NCBI GenBank assembly: GCA_030272155.1
Contig: CP126195.1
Span: forward strand, 4,695,001-4,759,000
Direction of reading: 5' to 3'
DNA from: Tetradesmus obliquus
Taxonomy: Eukaryota > Chlorophyta > Chlorophyceae > Sphaeropleales > Scenedesmaceae
Length of the DNA: 64,000 nucleotides
Shown: piece after piece, positions 42,801 to 55,066 of the stretch
Position numbering within the stretch: the stretch's first letter is position 1
Layout: every line of letters starts with the position of its first letter
The notes under the pieces: model-generated
What the model saw: the letters and a program-made list of their open reading frames with translations, nothing else
Told to the model about the DNA's origin: nothing
Databases searched by the model: none
Translations under genes and position numbers: made by a program

Positions 42801-45644
42801 AAGAGCAGATAATGTTGAACGGAGGCGTGCTCACTTCGATGGCCATCGGCCCGACAGACACATTCCGGACCTATGATGGCAGGACAGCTGGCGGTGTGTA
42901 CGACCCACGTGACATCACAGATGTTAGCACGGCCGAGCTGCATGCACTGTTCTGCTATGGGTGAGCCTCGCCAGCGCAAAATCAGCACGGCTTGTTGTGC
43001 ATGACGAGCAGCTCGTGTGTTTCAGCTCTGCAATCAGATCACTGTAGGCGCGGGGCTGAGCTCGGTAAATACGTTGCTTAGTAGCCTACACGGTGCATAC
43101 ACTCCATACATTTGGCGTATACGCATACGTATGCGTCGCGTGCACCATGTCAGCTGCTGATGACTGCCAGGCTGAGCCCCATGAGCTACAGCAGGTAATA
43201 ATGTTCAGCAGGAATTCCATGGGATTGTGATACAAAACGTGCTTATGGATCAGCTTTCCATGGATTTGCAGGTGGAGTGACAATATTGGCCGGCCAGGTG
43301 AAGGCTCCTGGTTGTGCAAGAACAGGTGCGGGGGCTAACAGCATGCCGTACCCTGTTTTGCATGATGTGTTGCGCAGCAGCCTAGGATGACGGCATCAGC
43401 GTTAACACATTATTTCGTTCTGTTACGACTACGTAGACCCCCTGACAGGTGTACACCTCCATGCACATATTGCATGAAACAATTGAAGAAACAACCTGAA
43501 GCACAACTGCATAAGACCGTGCCCACTTTCCTCCACCTCTTGCTCGCTTGCCTTATGTGCAGCTGGGGCACCTCGTGGGGCATCAGCGGCACTGTGAGGG
43601 TGGCGTACGGCAGTGCCTACATCATGCAAGACGACTACACGTTTGCACTCTCCTTTGGCCCAAACACAGTTGCAGCAATTGAAGCGGACATTGTCGCAAG
43701 GCTGCAACAAGGGTTGTCGAGTGATGCCACGACACCAGGCTGCATGCTGTACAAAACATTGGACAACACAAGGCTGATCAGTCTGCTGAATGACGCAATT
43801 ACGCTGTCGAATCTTCTTGGCTCTGCCCTGGCGTCGTCTGATATTCTGGCGGACGTTGTCTCCTCAAACCTGGGGTACATGCCGGTGCTGTCGGCAGCCA
43901 GCAGGGGCCCCTTCAGAGTGTGCGGCGCGACAGGCGCGTGGCTGTCAACATATGTGGATGCAACATCACATGCGTCGCCGAGTCCCTCTGCAATCAGCCC
44001 CAGCCCAGCCCCCAGCCCATCACCTAGAGGTGAGGTGAAACTGAACACCAATGTTGCATTGTGTGGCACTCTTCTTGGTGACGTGCCTGGGCCTCCCTGC
44101 ACATAGCAATGTTCAAAGTGATGAGATCGACTTGCGTCTAGATGCAACAAATATATGCACACGCTGCAATGCACTGGCTGCATATATAGCTGCAAAAACA
44201 CGTACTATCTCCATACACCACATCACTTCATGTTTTTATGCTTGTAAAGTGACGTAACATGCTATTGAAGTGAGGTTGCAAATTGAATGGACATTCCCGT
44301 GCACATGCAGCCTGCTTCAACAATCCACCGGCCACATTACTCCCCAATGTAGCGTGGAGCTGTGGCACCAGCACAACGAGTGGCGGCAGGTGCACAGCAA
44401 CGGGTTGCACAGCTGGCTATGTTGTTGTTGGTACAGTCTCGGCAACATGCCAAGATGGTGTCTGGGGCTCGCCCAGAGGCAGTTGCCAACAGGTGCCGCC
44501 GGGTCCCAGCCCTAACCCAAGCTTTGGCATCAACCCCAGCCCTGCGCCTGTTACAGTTGACCTGGCATCCGGACAACAGATGATGGTCGGGTTGCCACAG
44601 CGGTACAACCGGAATACCACTGAATGGATATTGGACTCGCCTTTGTCTTCCTCTGTGGATGCTGGCTACTCATGGTCATCACCTACATCTGTTCCTGGGG
44701 ATGGGGAGTGGGTGTATGTGGCAATGTCATGTTCTGGCACCATGCGCTTTGCAGGTTATAGAAGAACGACTCCGTCCTCGGGTCGTCTATGGGCTAGCAT
44801 GGATGCAGGAGCCACATGGACCTATGTTGATGACAATGGTCCATATCCAAATGTACTATCCACCAATGATGCTGGCACCCGCGTTGCAGTTGGCTCATGG
44901 GAAGCGGTGTATATTGGCGATAGAAAAGAAACAGGGAAGTTCTCTTGGCGGCGAGCGCTTGATGTTGCAGCAACAGGAGACTTGCTAGTTGTCATGAGTG
45001 GCAATGGCACAACTGTAGTTGCATGGCCTGATGTGATAGGTAATCCCGCAGGAATGTTCAAAACAATGTACATAAGCAGGGATGGTGGCCTGAACTGGTC
45101 TCAACAAGATCCAGCTGAAGCCAGCTCAGACCTGAGAAGTGGGCTGCCAATCTGGAGGCGCGTGGCAGTGAGTGCCGACGGAACTTACATGGCCGCTATA
45201 AGGGTAGATGCTATGCGGCGTGGCAGTAGTAACAACAGCATTCACACAAGCAACAATGTTGGCCGTGATTGGGTGCGTTCAGTCGTCACCTCTGACGATT
45301 TGCTTCGCCTGGCAATGTCACGTGATGGCAACTATATTGTGGTGGCAGGTGGCGCAACCAATCGTATTGATTATGCATTGTGGATCAGCGCAGACAGAGG
45401 CATCACGTGGCAGCGTAAAATCGGCACGTTCAGGTACATACTAGACATAGCCTGCAGCTCAACGTGCTCCACACTGGCAGTGTTGGGTCAGGCCGTAGGT
45501 GACTCCAGCATAGCTGTATATATCAGGTACAATTTCTCAGATGCTTTCCAGCGCTCAACAAGCCTGCCTGGACAAGACGTTGCTGCCGCAAATTACTACG
45601 GAGCTGAGGGGCCTTTCATTGCAATTTCTACCTGCAATGCGTGA
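39821..45644 (+). CDS. Secreted papain-family (C1A) protease with CCP-like modules and a BNR propeller
   Basis: Nine exons in consistent phase: 39821-39923, 40370-40562, 40873-41164, 41682-41809, 42136-42311, 42744-42960, 43272-43325, 43563-44029, 44311-45644, giving 987 aa. An in-frame ATG at 39740 would add 27 residues; 39821 is preferred because it puts a hydrophobic signal peptide (LVLALALLGC) at the N-terminus. Next come a Cys-rich CCP/sushi-like module (exon 2), a prodomain-like region, and the C1A domain: DQAGCAACVGFA with Cys204 and oxyanion Gln198, LSEQDLSFC, His364 in AELHALFCYG, and Asn387 in KNSWGTSWG. A SPSPSAISPSPAPSPSPRG linker, a second CCP-like module (GYVVVGTVSATCQDGVWGSP) and a C-terminal domain with at least four Asp-boxes (SMDAGATW, SRDGGLNW, SADRGITW, SVDAGYSW) follow. 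The usual Trp after the catalytic Cys is Val. It is likely extracellular or wall-associated. An additional exon between 41165 and 41681 cannot be excluded. Confidence 0.8.
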
Positions 45645-45690
45645 AAGGTTGTTGACTGGCGTACACCACTACAACTACATGTAGTGGGGA

Positions 45691-45695
45691 TGTAA
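45691..45695 (+). promoter_or_regulatory. TGTAA polyadenylation signal of the protease gene
   Basis: TGTAA 47 nt after the stop codon, the usual green-algal poly(A) signal, on the right strand and at a plausible distance. Confidence 0.5.
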
Positions 45696-45719
45696 CGTGA
45701 TGGGGTCCATAGGCCGGAA

Positions 45720-48700
45720 TCAAGTCGCTGTCACTGTTTGTTGACTGCAAGTCAGGTCAAATAGTAAAGGCCAAGTGTGACTTTGTGGTTTATGTTGACA
45801 AGCCACAATTCGTGTCAGCACAGCAGGATCGAACACATTTCTGTGCTTCTACTGCTGCTGATGATTGTGTTGCTGAGGACACTGTACGTCCTGCAACAAC
45901 GCACGTGATGCAGCTGACTGGTTCAGTTGCTGGTGCCTCAGCACGTGTGTTGTTTGACAGTGGTGCAGAGCAGTACAACTACATATCTGCTGCTTTCTGC
46001 GAACGCAATGGCGTTACACTGCGTGATAGCAAAAATCCACTGTCTGTTGTGGGCATTGCTGGTGCTGCAGCGCAGACTGCGCGGCAGTGCACTGCTACTT
46101 TACGCATGCAAGGTTTGGCTTCACAGATGAACTTTGCAGTGATAGATATGCCTACAACATTTGATGTGATCTTGGGTGATGCATGGCTCAAACGCATGAA
46201 GGCTCAGCTTGACTTTACGTCTGCTACATGCACAGTGGCAGGCAAGGGTAAAAAGCCGATCATTTTATTCATGGATGTGCCTCCCAAGCAGCCTGCCCCT
46301 ACTCCGCCTACTGTACTATCTTATGCACAGGCTAAGAGAATCAGTAAGCAAGAGTTTTGGTACTGCTTGTTTGTGGTAAAGCAGGTACCTGTACCCGCTG
46401 ACAGCTGTGCTGCTGCTATCTGTGCATCTGCAGCCACTGAACCACGGGATGCTCGTGTGGCACAACTACAGGCTGAATACCCTACTGTGTTCACCGACCA
46501 TCCACCCCATGGAGGCTCCAAGCTACAGATCGACTATGAGGTGATCCCTCTTGAGCCATGGCTCAAGATCTCTAGAGATGTACCTGGCCAGGTACATCGC
46601 CAGTGTTGCGACCTATGTTCCGCTATTCGCCAGCTGAAATGGAAGAGATGGAAAAGCAAATAAAGCAGTTGCTTGAGCTAGGTTACATACAGCCTTCACT
46701 GTCACCGTTTGGTGCTCCAGTGCTGTTTGTGAAGAAACCACGCTCAACCGAACTGCGTGTGTGCATCGATTACCGAGCCATTAATCGATTGACAAGGCGT
46801 ATCGCCTTTCCTCTTCCACGGATAGACGAGATGCTCGATCACTTGACATGTGCAAAGGTGTTCAGCTTGGTCGATCTTCGTCAAGCTTATCATCAGGCAA
46901 AAGTGCTTGATAGTGACGTGCCAAAAACGGCGTTTAGGACGCCCTTTGGTCACTATGAATACCTAACACTCAGTTTCGGTCTGGTTAACGCCCCTTTAGC
47001 GTTCCAGAGCCTAATGAACAAACTGTTTGCAAAGCACATGTACAAGTTCGTCATGGTGTACCTAGACGACATTATCGTCTACAGTAAAAGCGAAGCTGAA
47101 CATGAAAAGCACTTAAGGATAGTGCTCGACATTCTCAAGCAACATAATTTGACAGCTGCTCATTGGAAGTGCTCCTTCTACCAGCAGGAGGTGCTGTTCC
47201 TTGGGCACATTGTCAGTGCAGAGGGAGTTCGTGTTGATCCTGCCAAAGTGAAGGCGGTCAAAGACTTTCCTGTTCCTAATGATGTTTCACACCTACGTTC
47301 CTTCCTAGGTATGACGAATTACTTCAGGAAGTTCATCAAGAGGTATGCACAGGTGGTACATCCTATGACTGACCTGTTGAAGAGTGATGTTCCTTTTCGC
47401 TGGTCGTCACAATGTCAGGCAGCGTTTGACAAAGTGAAAGACCTGCTGACATCGGCACCTGTGTTGACTCTGCCAGATTGGCACAGTCAGGAACCGTTTG
47501 AAATGGTGTGTGACGCATCAGAATGGGCATCCGATTGCGTTTGAGTCACGCAAGCTAACACCAGCAGAACGGAATTACTCACCCACAGAGCTTGAGATGC
47601 TTGCTGTGGTGTACTGCGTCAAGAAATGGCGTTGTTACATCGAGGGCAGAGATGTGAAGGTGTTCACAGACCACAAGCCCAACACCTTCTTCGACACCAA
47701 CACCATGCAGTCACGGCGGGCTGCCAGGTGGCTTGAAGCGCTACAGGGTCACAGGCTGCAATGGAATTACAAGCCTGGTAAGCAGAATGTGGTGGCTGAT
47801 GCACTCAGTCGTCACCCTGCTGTTGACTCTGACCCTGGATTGGTGTCGTATGTTGGTGTGTTGACAGCATCATCTGTCCAGGCCGCGATGGTGCAGAACT
47901 CTGCCTTCTTGGCGAGGCTGCGTGCAGCATGCGCCGCTGATACTTCTGCATCAGATGCAAGCGGTTGGACAGAGAAAGATGGTCTCTTGTACAGAGGCAA
48001 GACGCTGGTGCTGCCAGCAGATGCTGCGCTGCAGCAGATGGTACTGCATGAGTGCCATGATGCGCCATACGCTGGTCATGTAGGGACCAGGCGCACGTTG
48101 AAGAACGTGCAGCGCTACTTTTACTGGCCTGGCATGGCACGTGATGTTGCGAAATATGTCAAGGAGTGTGACTCCTGCCAGCGCAACAAGAGCAGTAACC
48201 AGAAACCTGCTGGTATGCTGCGCCCTCTGCCAGTGCCTGGTGACACTTGGGAGTCCGTCAGCATGGACCTCATCGTGTCCCTGCCACGGACTGCTGCAGG
48301 TTACACAGCCATTGTCGTCTTCGTTGACAGGCTGTCCAAGATGGTGCACCTGGCGCCATGTGCAGATGATGTGAGCGCTGAGCACCTGGCTGACATCTTT
48401 GTTGCTCAGGTGGTGGCAAACCATGGTGTGCCCCGCTCCATTATCACAGATCGTAATGTGCGCTTTACAAGCAAATTCTGGAAGGCCTTTGTGGCCCAGA
48501 TGCGTGTTCAGCACGGCATGAGCACGGCATTCCACCCACAGAGTGATGGCAACACAGAACGCGTGAACCGCGTGCTGGAGGATATGCTGCGGCACTACAT
48601 AGATCCCACGCAGACAAACTGGGATTCTCTGCTGCCGATGGTGCAGTTCTCCATCAACAACTCTTATCATGAATCCATCAACTCTGTGCCGTTTGAGCTG

Positions 48701-50210
48701 GTGTACGGCAAGCGGCCTTACCTGCCTTTGGATTTGCTTGTTCCAAGGGGGGAGGAGGGCGCTGCGCATGCCAATTCTACCTGTGATTCAGCAGCATCGC
48801 TGGCTGAACGCATTCAGACTGCAGTTGCACGCGCAAAGCTGTGTTTACAAGCAGCGCAGCAGCGGCAGAAAGCGTATGCTGATACACACAGGAGGGAACT
48901 GCAGTTTGCAGTTGGTGATGAAGTTCTGTTGAGTACCAAGAACATCAAGGTGAAGACAGCTGGAACACACAAGCTGTTGCCTAAGTGGATTGGCCCCTTC
49001 AAGGTACTTCATTGCGTGAATGAAGTGGCCTACAAGTTGGATTTGCCTCCAAGCCTCAAAATCCACCCCGTGTTTCACGTGTCACTGCTGAAGGCTTATC
49101 AGCATGGTGGTCGAGTGCAGCCCCCGCCTGTACCTGAGCTCATCGAGGGTGAGCTAGAGTACGAGGTTGAGTCGGTTTTGGCTCACAGGGATGTACGTGT
49201 GAGGAGAAAACGGAACAGGGCAAGGACGCCTGTTCTGCAGAGGCAGTATCTCATCAAGTGGAAGGGCTATGATGAGAGCAACAACACATGGGAGCCTGAT
49301 CGCAATTGTTCTAATTGCCAGGACAAGATTGATGAGTACTTTACTCGTATTAGAGCAGGAGCCGGCACGAATAAGCAGAAACGTACTGCAGATGGTGGTC
49401 TGCAGCCTCAGCGCTCTTCGAAGCGTGTACGTTTCGCGGCTACTGGTGTGTGAGTTTGTTTACATATTTACGCGCGCGCTGCCTTCTACGGCATTGTTCA
49501 CTGCCTTCTACGGCATTATACACACACTACGGACCCAACGAGTGTGGTGACTTGATGTCACTGAGCTTACTGCTTACACTCTGACTGGGATCACGCACTT
49601 CGGTGCTGTACTGCAACTGGGGGAGCGATGCCTGTTGTGTAATCTACCCTCAAGGGTGCTATGCTAGCTCTCTGCAACCTGGTTGTAGTTTGGGGAGTGA
49701 TTCTGGTGGTGACCCCTACTGTACAGCTGCCAGCTGTACACTATGATCACCAAACAATCAAGATGCAAGTCAAGGCACGTCCAGTTGCACATCATGCAAC
49801 TGGACGTGACATGTGGCTCGTCAAGTTGCGACTGGACGTGAGCACGTCCAGTTGTGCACTGGACGTCGAGGAGGCAGACTGGACGTCAAACTGGACGAGC
49901 ACTGGACGTGCAACTGGACACGTGTTACAGCACCAGAAAAGCTGTAACAAAAGCACTATATGCGTATCTCGACGCCACAGTAAAGCTGCAGTCAACAACA
50001 CCTCGATGGTGGTCGCCCTCGGCACTGGTGACTGGCCACTGCCTGCTGTCACTGCACAATGTGCATGCATGTGAAGGCTTGCAGGACACGACTGTAAACA
50101 CCAAACAGCAAACGCATCATGCACAAAGACAAATGCGGATGCAGTGCTTTGATGCTCAGCAGCATCTTCTGCTATCAAAAATACACAACCGCTGAACACC
50201 ACTGCTCACA
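45720..50210 (+). mobile_element. Ty3/gypsy LTR retrotransposon of the chromovirus type, fossil
   Basis: A fossil element. Parts visible in order: a retroviral-type aspartic protease region, a reverse transcriptase with the YLDD active-site box, RNase H, an integrase with its zinc-binding and catalytic core regions, and a C-terminal chromodomain (LIKWKGYDESNNTWEPD), which places it among the chromoviruses. A polypurine-like tract (CTGGGGGAG, near 49,617) precedes what is probably the right LTR, beginning about 49,635; that stretch has a TATA-like string, a TGTAA and a cluster of short inverted repeats. The right limit is uncertain. No matching left LTR is visible. The copy is incomplete and broken, with roughly two to three breaks, and looks relatively young because most of pol is well preserved. 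It sits directly downstream of the protease gene in the same orientation. Confidence 0.85.
49777..49920. repeat. Cluster of ACTGGACGT direct and inverted repeats
   Basis: The nonamer ACTGGACGT or its complement, or close variants, occurs about nine times in 145 bp. Two pairs form hairpins: a 13-bp stem with a 5-nt loop (49777-49789 with 49795-49807) and a 9-bp stem (49844-49852 with 49858-49866). They lie in the probable LTR of the fossil element. Confidence 0.8.
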
Positions 50211-50285
50211 CCAATGTATGAAATACACACTCACGTCAACACCAACAGGTTAACGTGGTGGGCCTTCCCTCAGCATGCCCTGTCC

Positions 50286-53200
50286 CTACCTCTCATACTC
50301 TTCCAATCTCTGGTTCCTACCTGCCCCTGCCCTCCTGCTCCTGCCATTCGTTGCTGCTGCTGCTGCTGCTGCATCATCATCCATGTCATCGCTGTTGCCT
50401 GCAGCCTCGTCCTCGTCCCTGCTGTTGTTGCTGCTGCTGTCGCTGTCTGCCTCCTCTTCTGACTCCTCAGACTCCTGCTTCTTGCGCTTTGGCGGCTGCC
50501 GCTTCTGACGCTGCTGCCTGCTGCCGCCTGCCGCCCCACCTGCGCCGCTGTCGGCACCCTTATTGCCTGCTGCTTCAGCCCTGCGCTTCCTCCTCAGGCG
50601 CTTCGCTGCAGCCTTGTCCCCGTCGTGGTCTTTGCCGTGCTTTTCAGCTACCTTGCTCGCTGCAGTTGGCAGGAAAGCCAGCAAGCCCTTTGTGGCATCC
50701 CTGCGTAGCTGGTCAACGGTTGGGCGGTCTCCGGCCTGCATAGCTCCAACCACGCCTTTCTGCAAACAGCATTTACAACAGCAGATGCATGCACATACGT
50801 CAGAGGCTGCTCAGGGGGACTCAATGAAAAATGATGCTGTGCACTTGACATGTGTTCCTGCAAGTGCAGCGGGACAACAGTTGCAGCAGCACTGATGGCA
50901 GTGTATGCATGTCTGTCAGAGACGCTATGTAAAACTTGGACCTGTACAGCAACAGTAAGTGTGCAGTGTTGATATTGCAACAAGTGGTCATTTGGCTGCC
51001 ATCGATCGTTGTCACGCCTATCCTTTGCAGTCAGGACGCAATGACTTACCAGAGCAGTGTCATATGTTCCAAACCACCATGTAGCTGCATGCGCCGTGTG
51101 GGAATTTCAAGTTGAAGAGACAAAGGTGACTGCGCCTGTTTTGGTGCTCTCTGCAGACTCACAGGAAACCTGGACAACACACCAGAGAAAGAAAAGATTA
51201 GAAATTTCAAAAGCAGCATGCTGAATCAAGTGTCACCAGACAGCTCACCCTGGCCAGTCCAATCTCCTGCACCAACTCTGGAGGCACGTGATGCGCGCCT
51301 AGCAGCTTGTTCAGGTTCTTCCAAGCAGCACCGCCATGTGAGCCCTTGCCAGCACCAGCTGCACTAGCTGCGGCAGGTGCAGCTGCAGACCGTGGGTGCT
51401 GGTCATGCACAGCACGCCTGCTGGGTGCTGTGCTGGAGGCGTGGTTGCCTACCCCAGCAGCCACAGCGCTGTCGAGGCTCTGCGTCTCATCATGCTGCTG
51501 CTGCTGCTGCCCCTGCAGGCGTTGCTGCTGGCTCAACTGCTGCAGGTGCGCTGGCAACTGTACATTGCCGCTGCGCAGCAGCTGCTGAGGACTGTGAGGG
51601 TGCCTGCATTGGTGTGGTAACAACAAAACAAACGAGTGCAAATTAAGCATCAGCATTTTTCTGAAGTTTTCATATGGAATGCACAGCAGCTGATGATGTT
51701 GTTGCTGCATTCTGCACTGTTGCTGTACTAATGCCCCCAACATTCATGCTGGTTCCAACCGAAAAAAAACACCACTTCTTACCGCCTGTCGAAATATACG
51801 ATTGCAGTTGTGATTGTGCTGCTGCAGTTTGCAGGAAGATGTATCATTGCATAGGCCGTCACTGCAGCAGAAGGATGGTGTCACTCACCCGGTGCTGCGC
51901 CGCTCCTGCGGTGCCGCCAGCAGCTGTGTCTGCTGTCTGTAGGTACACAGCAAAAAATGAACGCGTGCCACATGCAGACAAAAACACAAGCAGAAGAGCA
52001 AGCTCAGCAGCTGTGCACATCAACAGTCAATAAGCTTGCTGAGCCTTAAGCTTGCGCTGTGGCAGATTATATCTTGCTGCCGGTATCAGCCAGACACATC
52101 TCACACAAGAAACAATAGCATCAAGCATGTTTGTTAGCTGCTTTCGCTGTTGCCGCTGTTGCTGCTGTCAGAGCAACGTTGAATGTGTGGCGCCTTTGGC
52201 ACACACCACCCATGCTGCCTTGCATGACTCTGCACAACTGTGTAGCCCACCTTTTCGTGCCCTGCTGTTGCTGCTCCAGCGCTGTGCCTTGGAACATCTG
52301 CAGCGCCGCCCAGAGCCTGCAGCGGTGCAGCAAGAAAGATCATACATGAGGTAGAGCACGATACGCTTATGTGCCCTGATTGTGGTTGATACTTGAAATA
52401 CTTTCAGTGCATCTTGCCAACCAGCACTTGCACTTCATACACCAGCAGATGCTATTACGAAAGCACTTCACCATCACAGAGCTAAAGAAACTTCCAAAAT
52501 GCTGCTGTCTTGACAATGTGTTTGTCATTTCACCTGATCTGGGAACCAGCGGGCGACCAGGCTGCCAGGTGCAGGCTGTTGGCTGGCCAGCTCTGCAGTC
52601 TCGCCCAGGGCGCGTGCGAACTCCTCATCTGTGGCACCCTGTGCTGTCGCTGCGCGCCGCTCAGCTGCCTTGTCCGCGAGCTTTGCGAACGGCAGCAGCT
52701 GCTCTTGCAGTGGCGCAGGCTGCTCGTGCCGTCGCTCGTACAGCTCCCAGAAGCTCTCTTTCCAGGCATCTGCTGCTGCTTCAGCTGCCGCGAGATCTTT
52801 GCGCTTTGTGACGGTGGCTGGCACTGCAGCAGCCACTGCTGCCTCCACTGCTTCGCTGATCTCGTCTGCTGCCTCTGCGCCCATGCTGCCATGTTCTGCT
52901 GCCCTCAACATCTCCGCAATAGCTGCTGTCTTGGCAGCATCAGCCGCTGCATGGGCGTGCTCAATGGTCTTGGCCTGCTGGGAGGCTTTCCTGCGGCAGC
53001 AAGGGAGGTGGCAGCAACTGTAGCATCCGACATTTTTTCTTGGTGATTGCAAGTTCTCAAGTGCAACGTTGTGTGGTCATCGGCTACAAAAACGGTCGCA
53101 GCCTCTAAGTCAGAACCCGCCCCTCCTTGCTCTCTGGTGCACTTGTGCATCTGATCACAAGACTTTGACTGATGCAAGAGCTGCAAAGCTATAGAAGGAC

Positions 53201-53818
53201 AACTGTAAAACAATGGCCTTCCTCTGGAAAGCATGCTGCCACTCACTTTCTGATCTTCTCTGCAGCATCTTGGGTGCTCACGCCGAACACGTCCTCCATC
53301 ACCTGGACAATGGCCAGGCGCAGCGGCTCCCACACCAGGTCCTTCTCGGACACCTTGATGCACTGCCCCTTGTAGCAGCTGTTCTTGTGGTCCACCTTGG
53401 GGTTGCCCATGTCGTCCAGATCTGGGTTGCCGTCGCTTGTGGTCATGAACGCCTGCACACGCACAACACAGCGTCACTGCACGTATGCATACAGTGCATG
53501 CATAATTGCTGCGGGCAAAAGCAGCATACTGCGCAAGGTGAAGCGCAACAACGACACAGCTCTTGCAGTTGCTGTTGTTTGCAGGTGCTGTTGCTTGAAG
53601 CTGCTGAGTGCTGCAGCATGCGCGCTTTGAGCTGGGAAGCACGCGCATATGCATTTGCTCTAACTGTTCTGTGACCGAACATAGTGTGTCATATCCAGAG
53701 CTGTGTATGTGCATGTTCGTACCAGCACAGTCTGTGTGTGCTTCGGCCACATGACAAACACTCTTGAAAGCAGCTTGCTTGACTTGTCCTCAGCCGCTGG
53801 TCTTTCTGCGGCTCCTGG

Positions 53819-53874
<56 letters not shown>

Positions 53875-54406
53875 ACGTTGCTGCTGCGCTGCTGCTGCTG
53901 GCCTGCCTGGCCATACTCCTGCCTGTGCTCCTGGCCCTGCTGGCACCTGCAGTGCATAGCACCAGCTTAGGTGACATATGAACATGGATGTGCGTGGTAC
54001 TGTGCTGCTGCTTGGGGCGTTGAGCTTGGGTAACTGGTGCAGCTGCCTCAGGCATCCTGCCTGCACATCCAGCTGCTTTACCTGTGGCCCTCCCCTTGCC
54101 TGCCACCTTGCCTAGCACCTCCACCTTGAGCATCAGCTGCCCATCGTCTATTGTGAAAACTACTGCTGCGTTGCCCTGCAGCGCCTTCTGCAGGCATCTG
54201 CGCAGGGGTATCGCCCCCTTGGCTGTGATGATCTGGAGGTCGTCCTCGCTTGCTGCGCGTGTTGCCTTCTTGATCTCGCCCCACACCTCCTCATAAACTG
54301 TGTCTAGGCCATCGTTCTCTTCATAGACCCATGCGATTTTTAGAAGCTTGTGGCCGTCGATGTCAAACACAATGGCGTCCAAGTGATCATCATGAGTTGC
54401 TGCCAT
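50286..54406 (-). CDS. Eight-exon gene of unknown function, 711 aa, with a basic/acidic C-terminal tail
   Basis: Not recognised. Exons on the minus strand: 54406-54082, 53946-53723, 53452-53247, 52990-52534, 52316-52251, 51936-51889, 51584-51249, 50759-50286; all phases agree (2,136 nt including stop). Exons 5 and 6 are the least certain because they are short and Ala/Gly-rich. Visible parts: a compact N-terminal region (residues 1-100, DHLDAIVFDIDGHKLLKIAW ... NAAVVFTIDDGQLMLKVEVL); a Ser/Ala tract coded by about 17 CAG/GCA triplets (53820-53870); a conserved-looking block VFVMWPKHTQTVLAFMTTSD then VDHKNSCYKGQCIKVSEKDL; an Ala-rich probable coiled coil (exon 4); and a Lys/Arg cluster (KRLRRKRR) followed by an acidic Ser/Glu/Asp tail. 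The tail suggests a nuclear, nucleic-acid-associated protein; that is inference from composition only. The satellite array begins about 660 bp upstream of its start. Confidence 0.7.
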
Positions 54407-55066
54407 GTTCAGCCGATCATTTCAAACCCATCTACAAAGCATAACACGGGAGCGCAAAGCGTCGAGCGCCTTGGTCGAAGTTAGTGATGAATCACTTGTC
54501 ATCTTGATCTGTGGTTTGAACGACACAGCTGCAGCTGTTACATAACATCTGGGCCAGCAGTGCCATATAGACTATGTGATTGCTAGCTCACCAACCTGAA
54601 AAAGAAATTATTACATCAGTCGACTTTGAGTTTGATGCTCATTGGTATACCCGCCTGATACTTTTCTCAGGGGCTGCACCGGTGCAGGTACCTGCGTTGC
54701 TCTTGCATTGCTGACATCTCTCCAGAGATCCAGCAGATCAACCTGCTGCTTCTGTGCAGTCTAATATACGTCAACACCTCCAAACATTGCAGGCAGCAGC
54801 AGCAGACGCGACAATGGGATGCACGAGAGCAGCTCCAGAGCCTTGAGTCTTGACGTGTTCACACAATTCAGTCAAACCACAGGTATCCCAGGCCGCAGCC
54901 TGTCGGCTTGTATGGCTGCATACCACAGCAAGCCGATGAAATAGTAAGCGGTGACTGAGAGAAAGAGGGTATCATATGCATGACAGGGAAGCACACAATG
55001 CGCACACCCTGCATGCCTACCCAAACGGAAAATAAATGGCAGCCCTGCTTCACAGGAGCAAAGACA
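54407..55066. other. Spacer between the minus-strand gene and the satellite
   Basis: No gene is supported. It should contain the promoter of the minus-strand gene. Toward 54990 the sequence begins to resemble degenerate satellite. Confidence 0.5.

Noticed and set aside
45645-45790. A left LTR of the chromovirus fossil next to the protease gene
   Set aside because: No stretch here matches the probable right LTR, so the left limit is set only by where element-like coding sequence begins.
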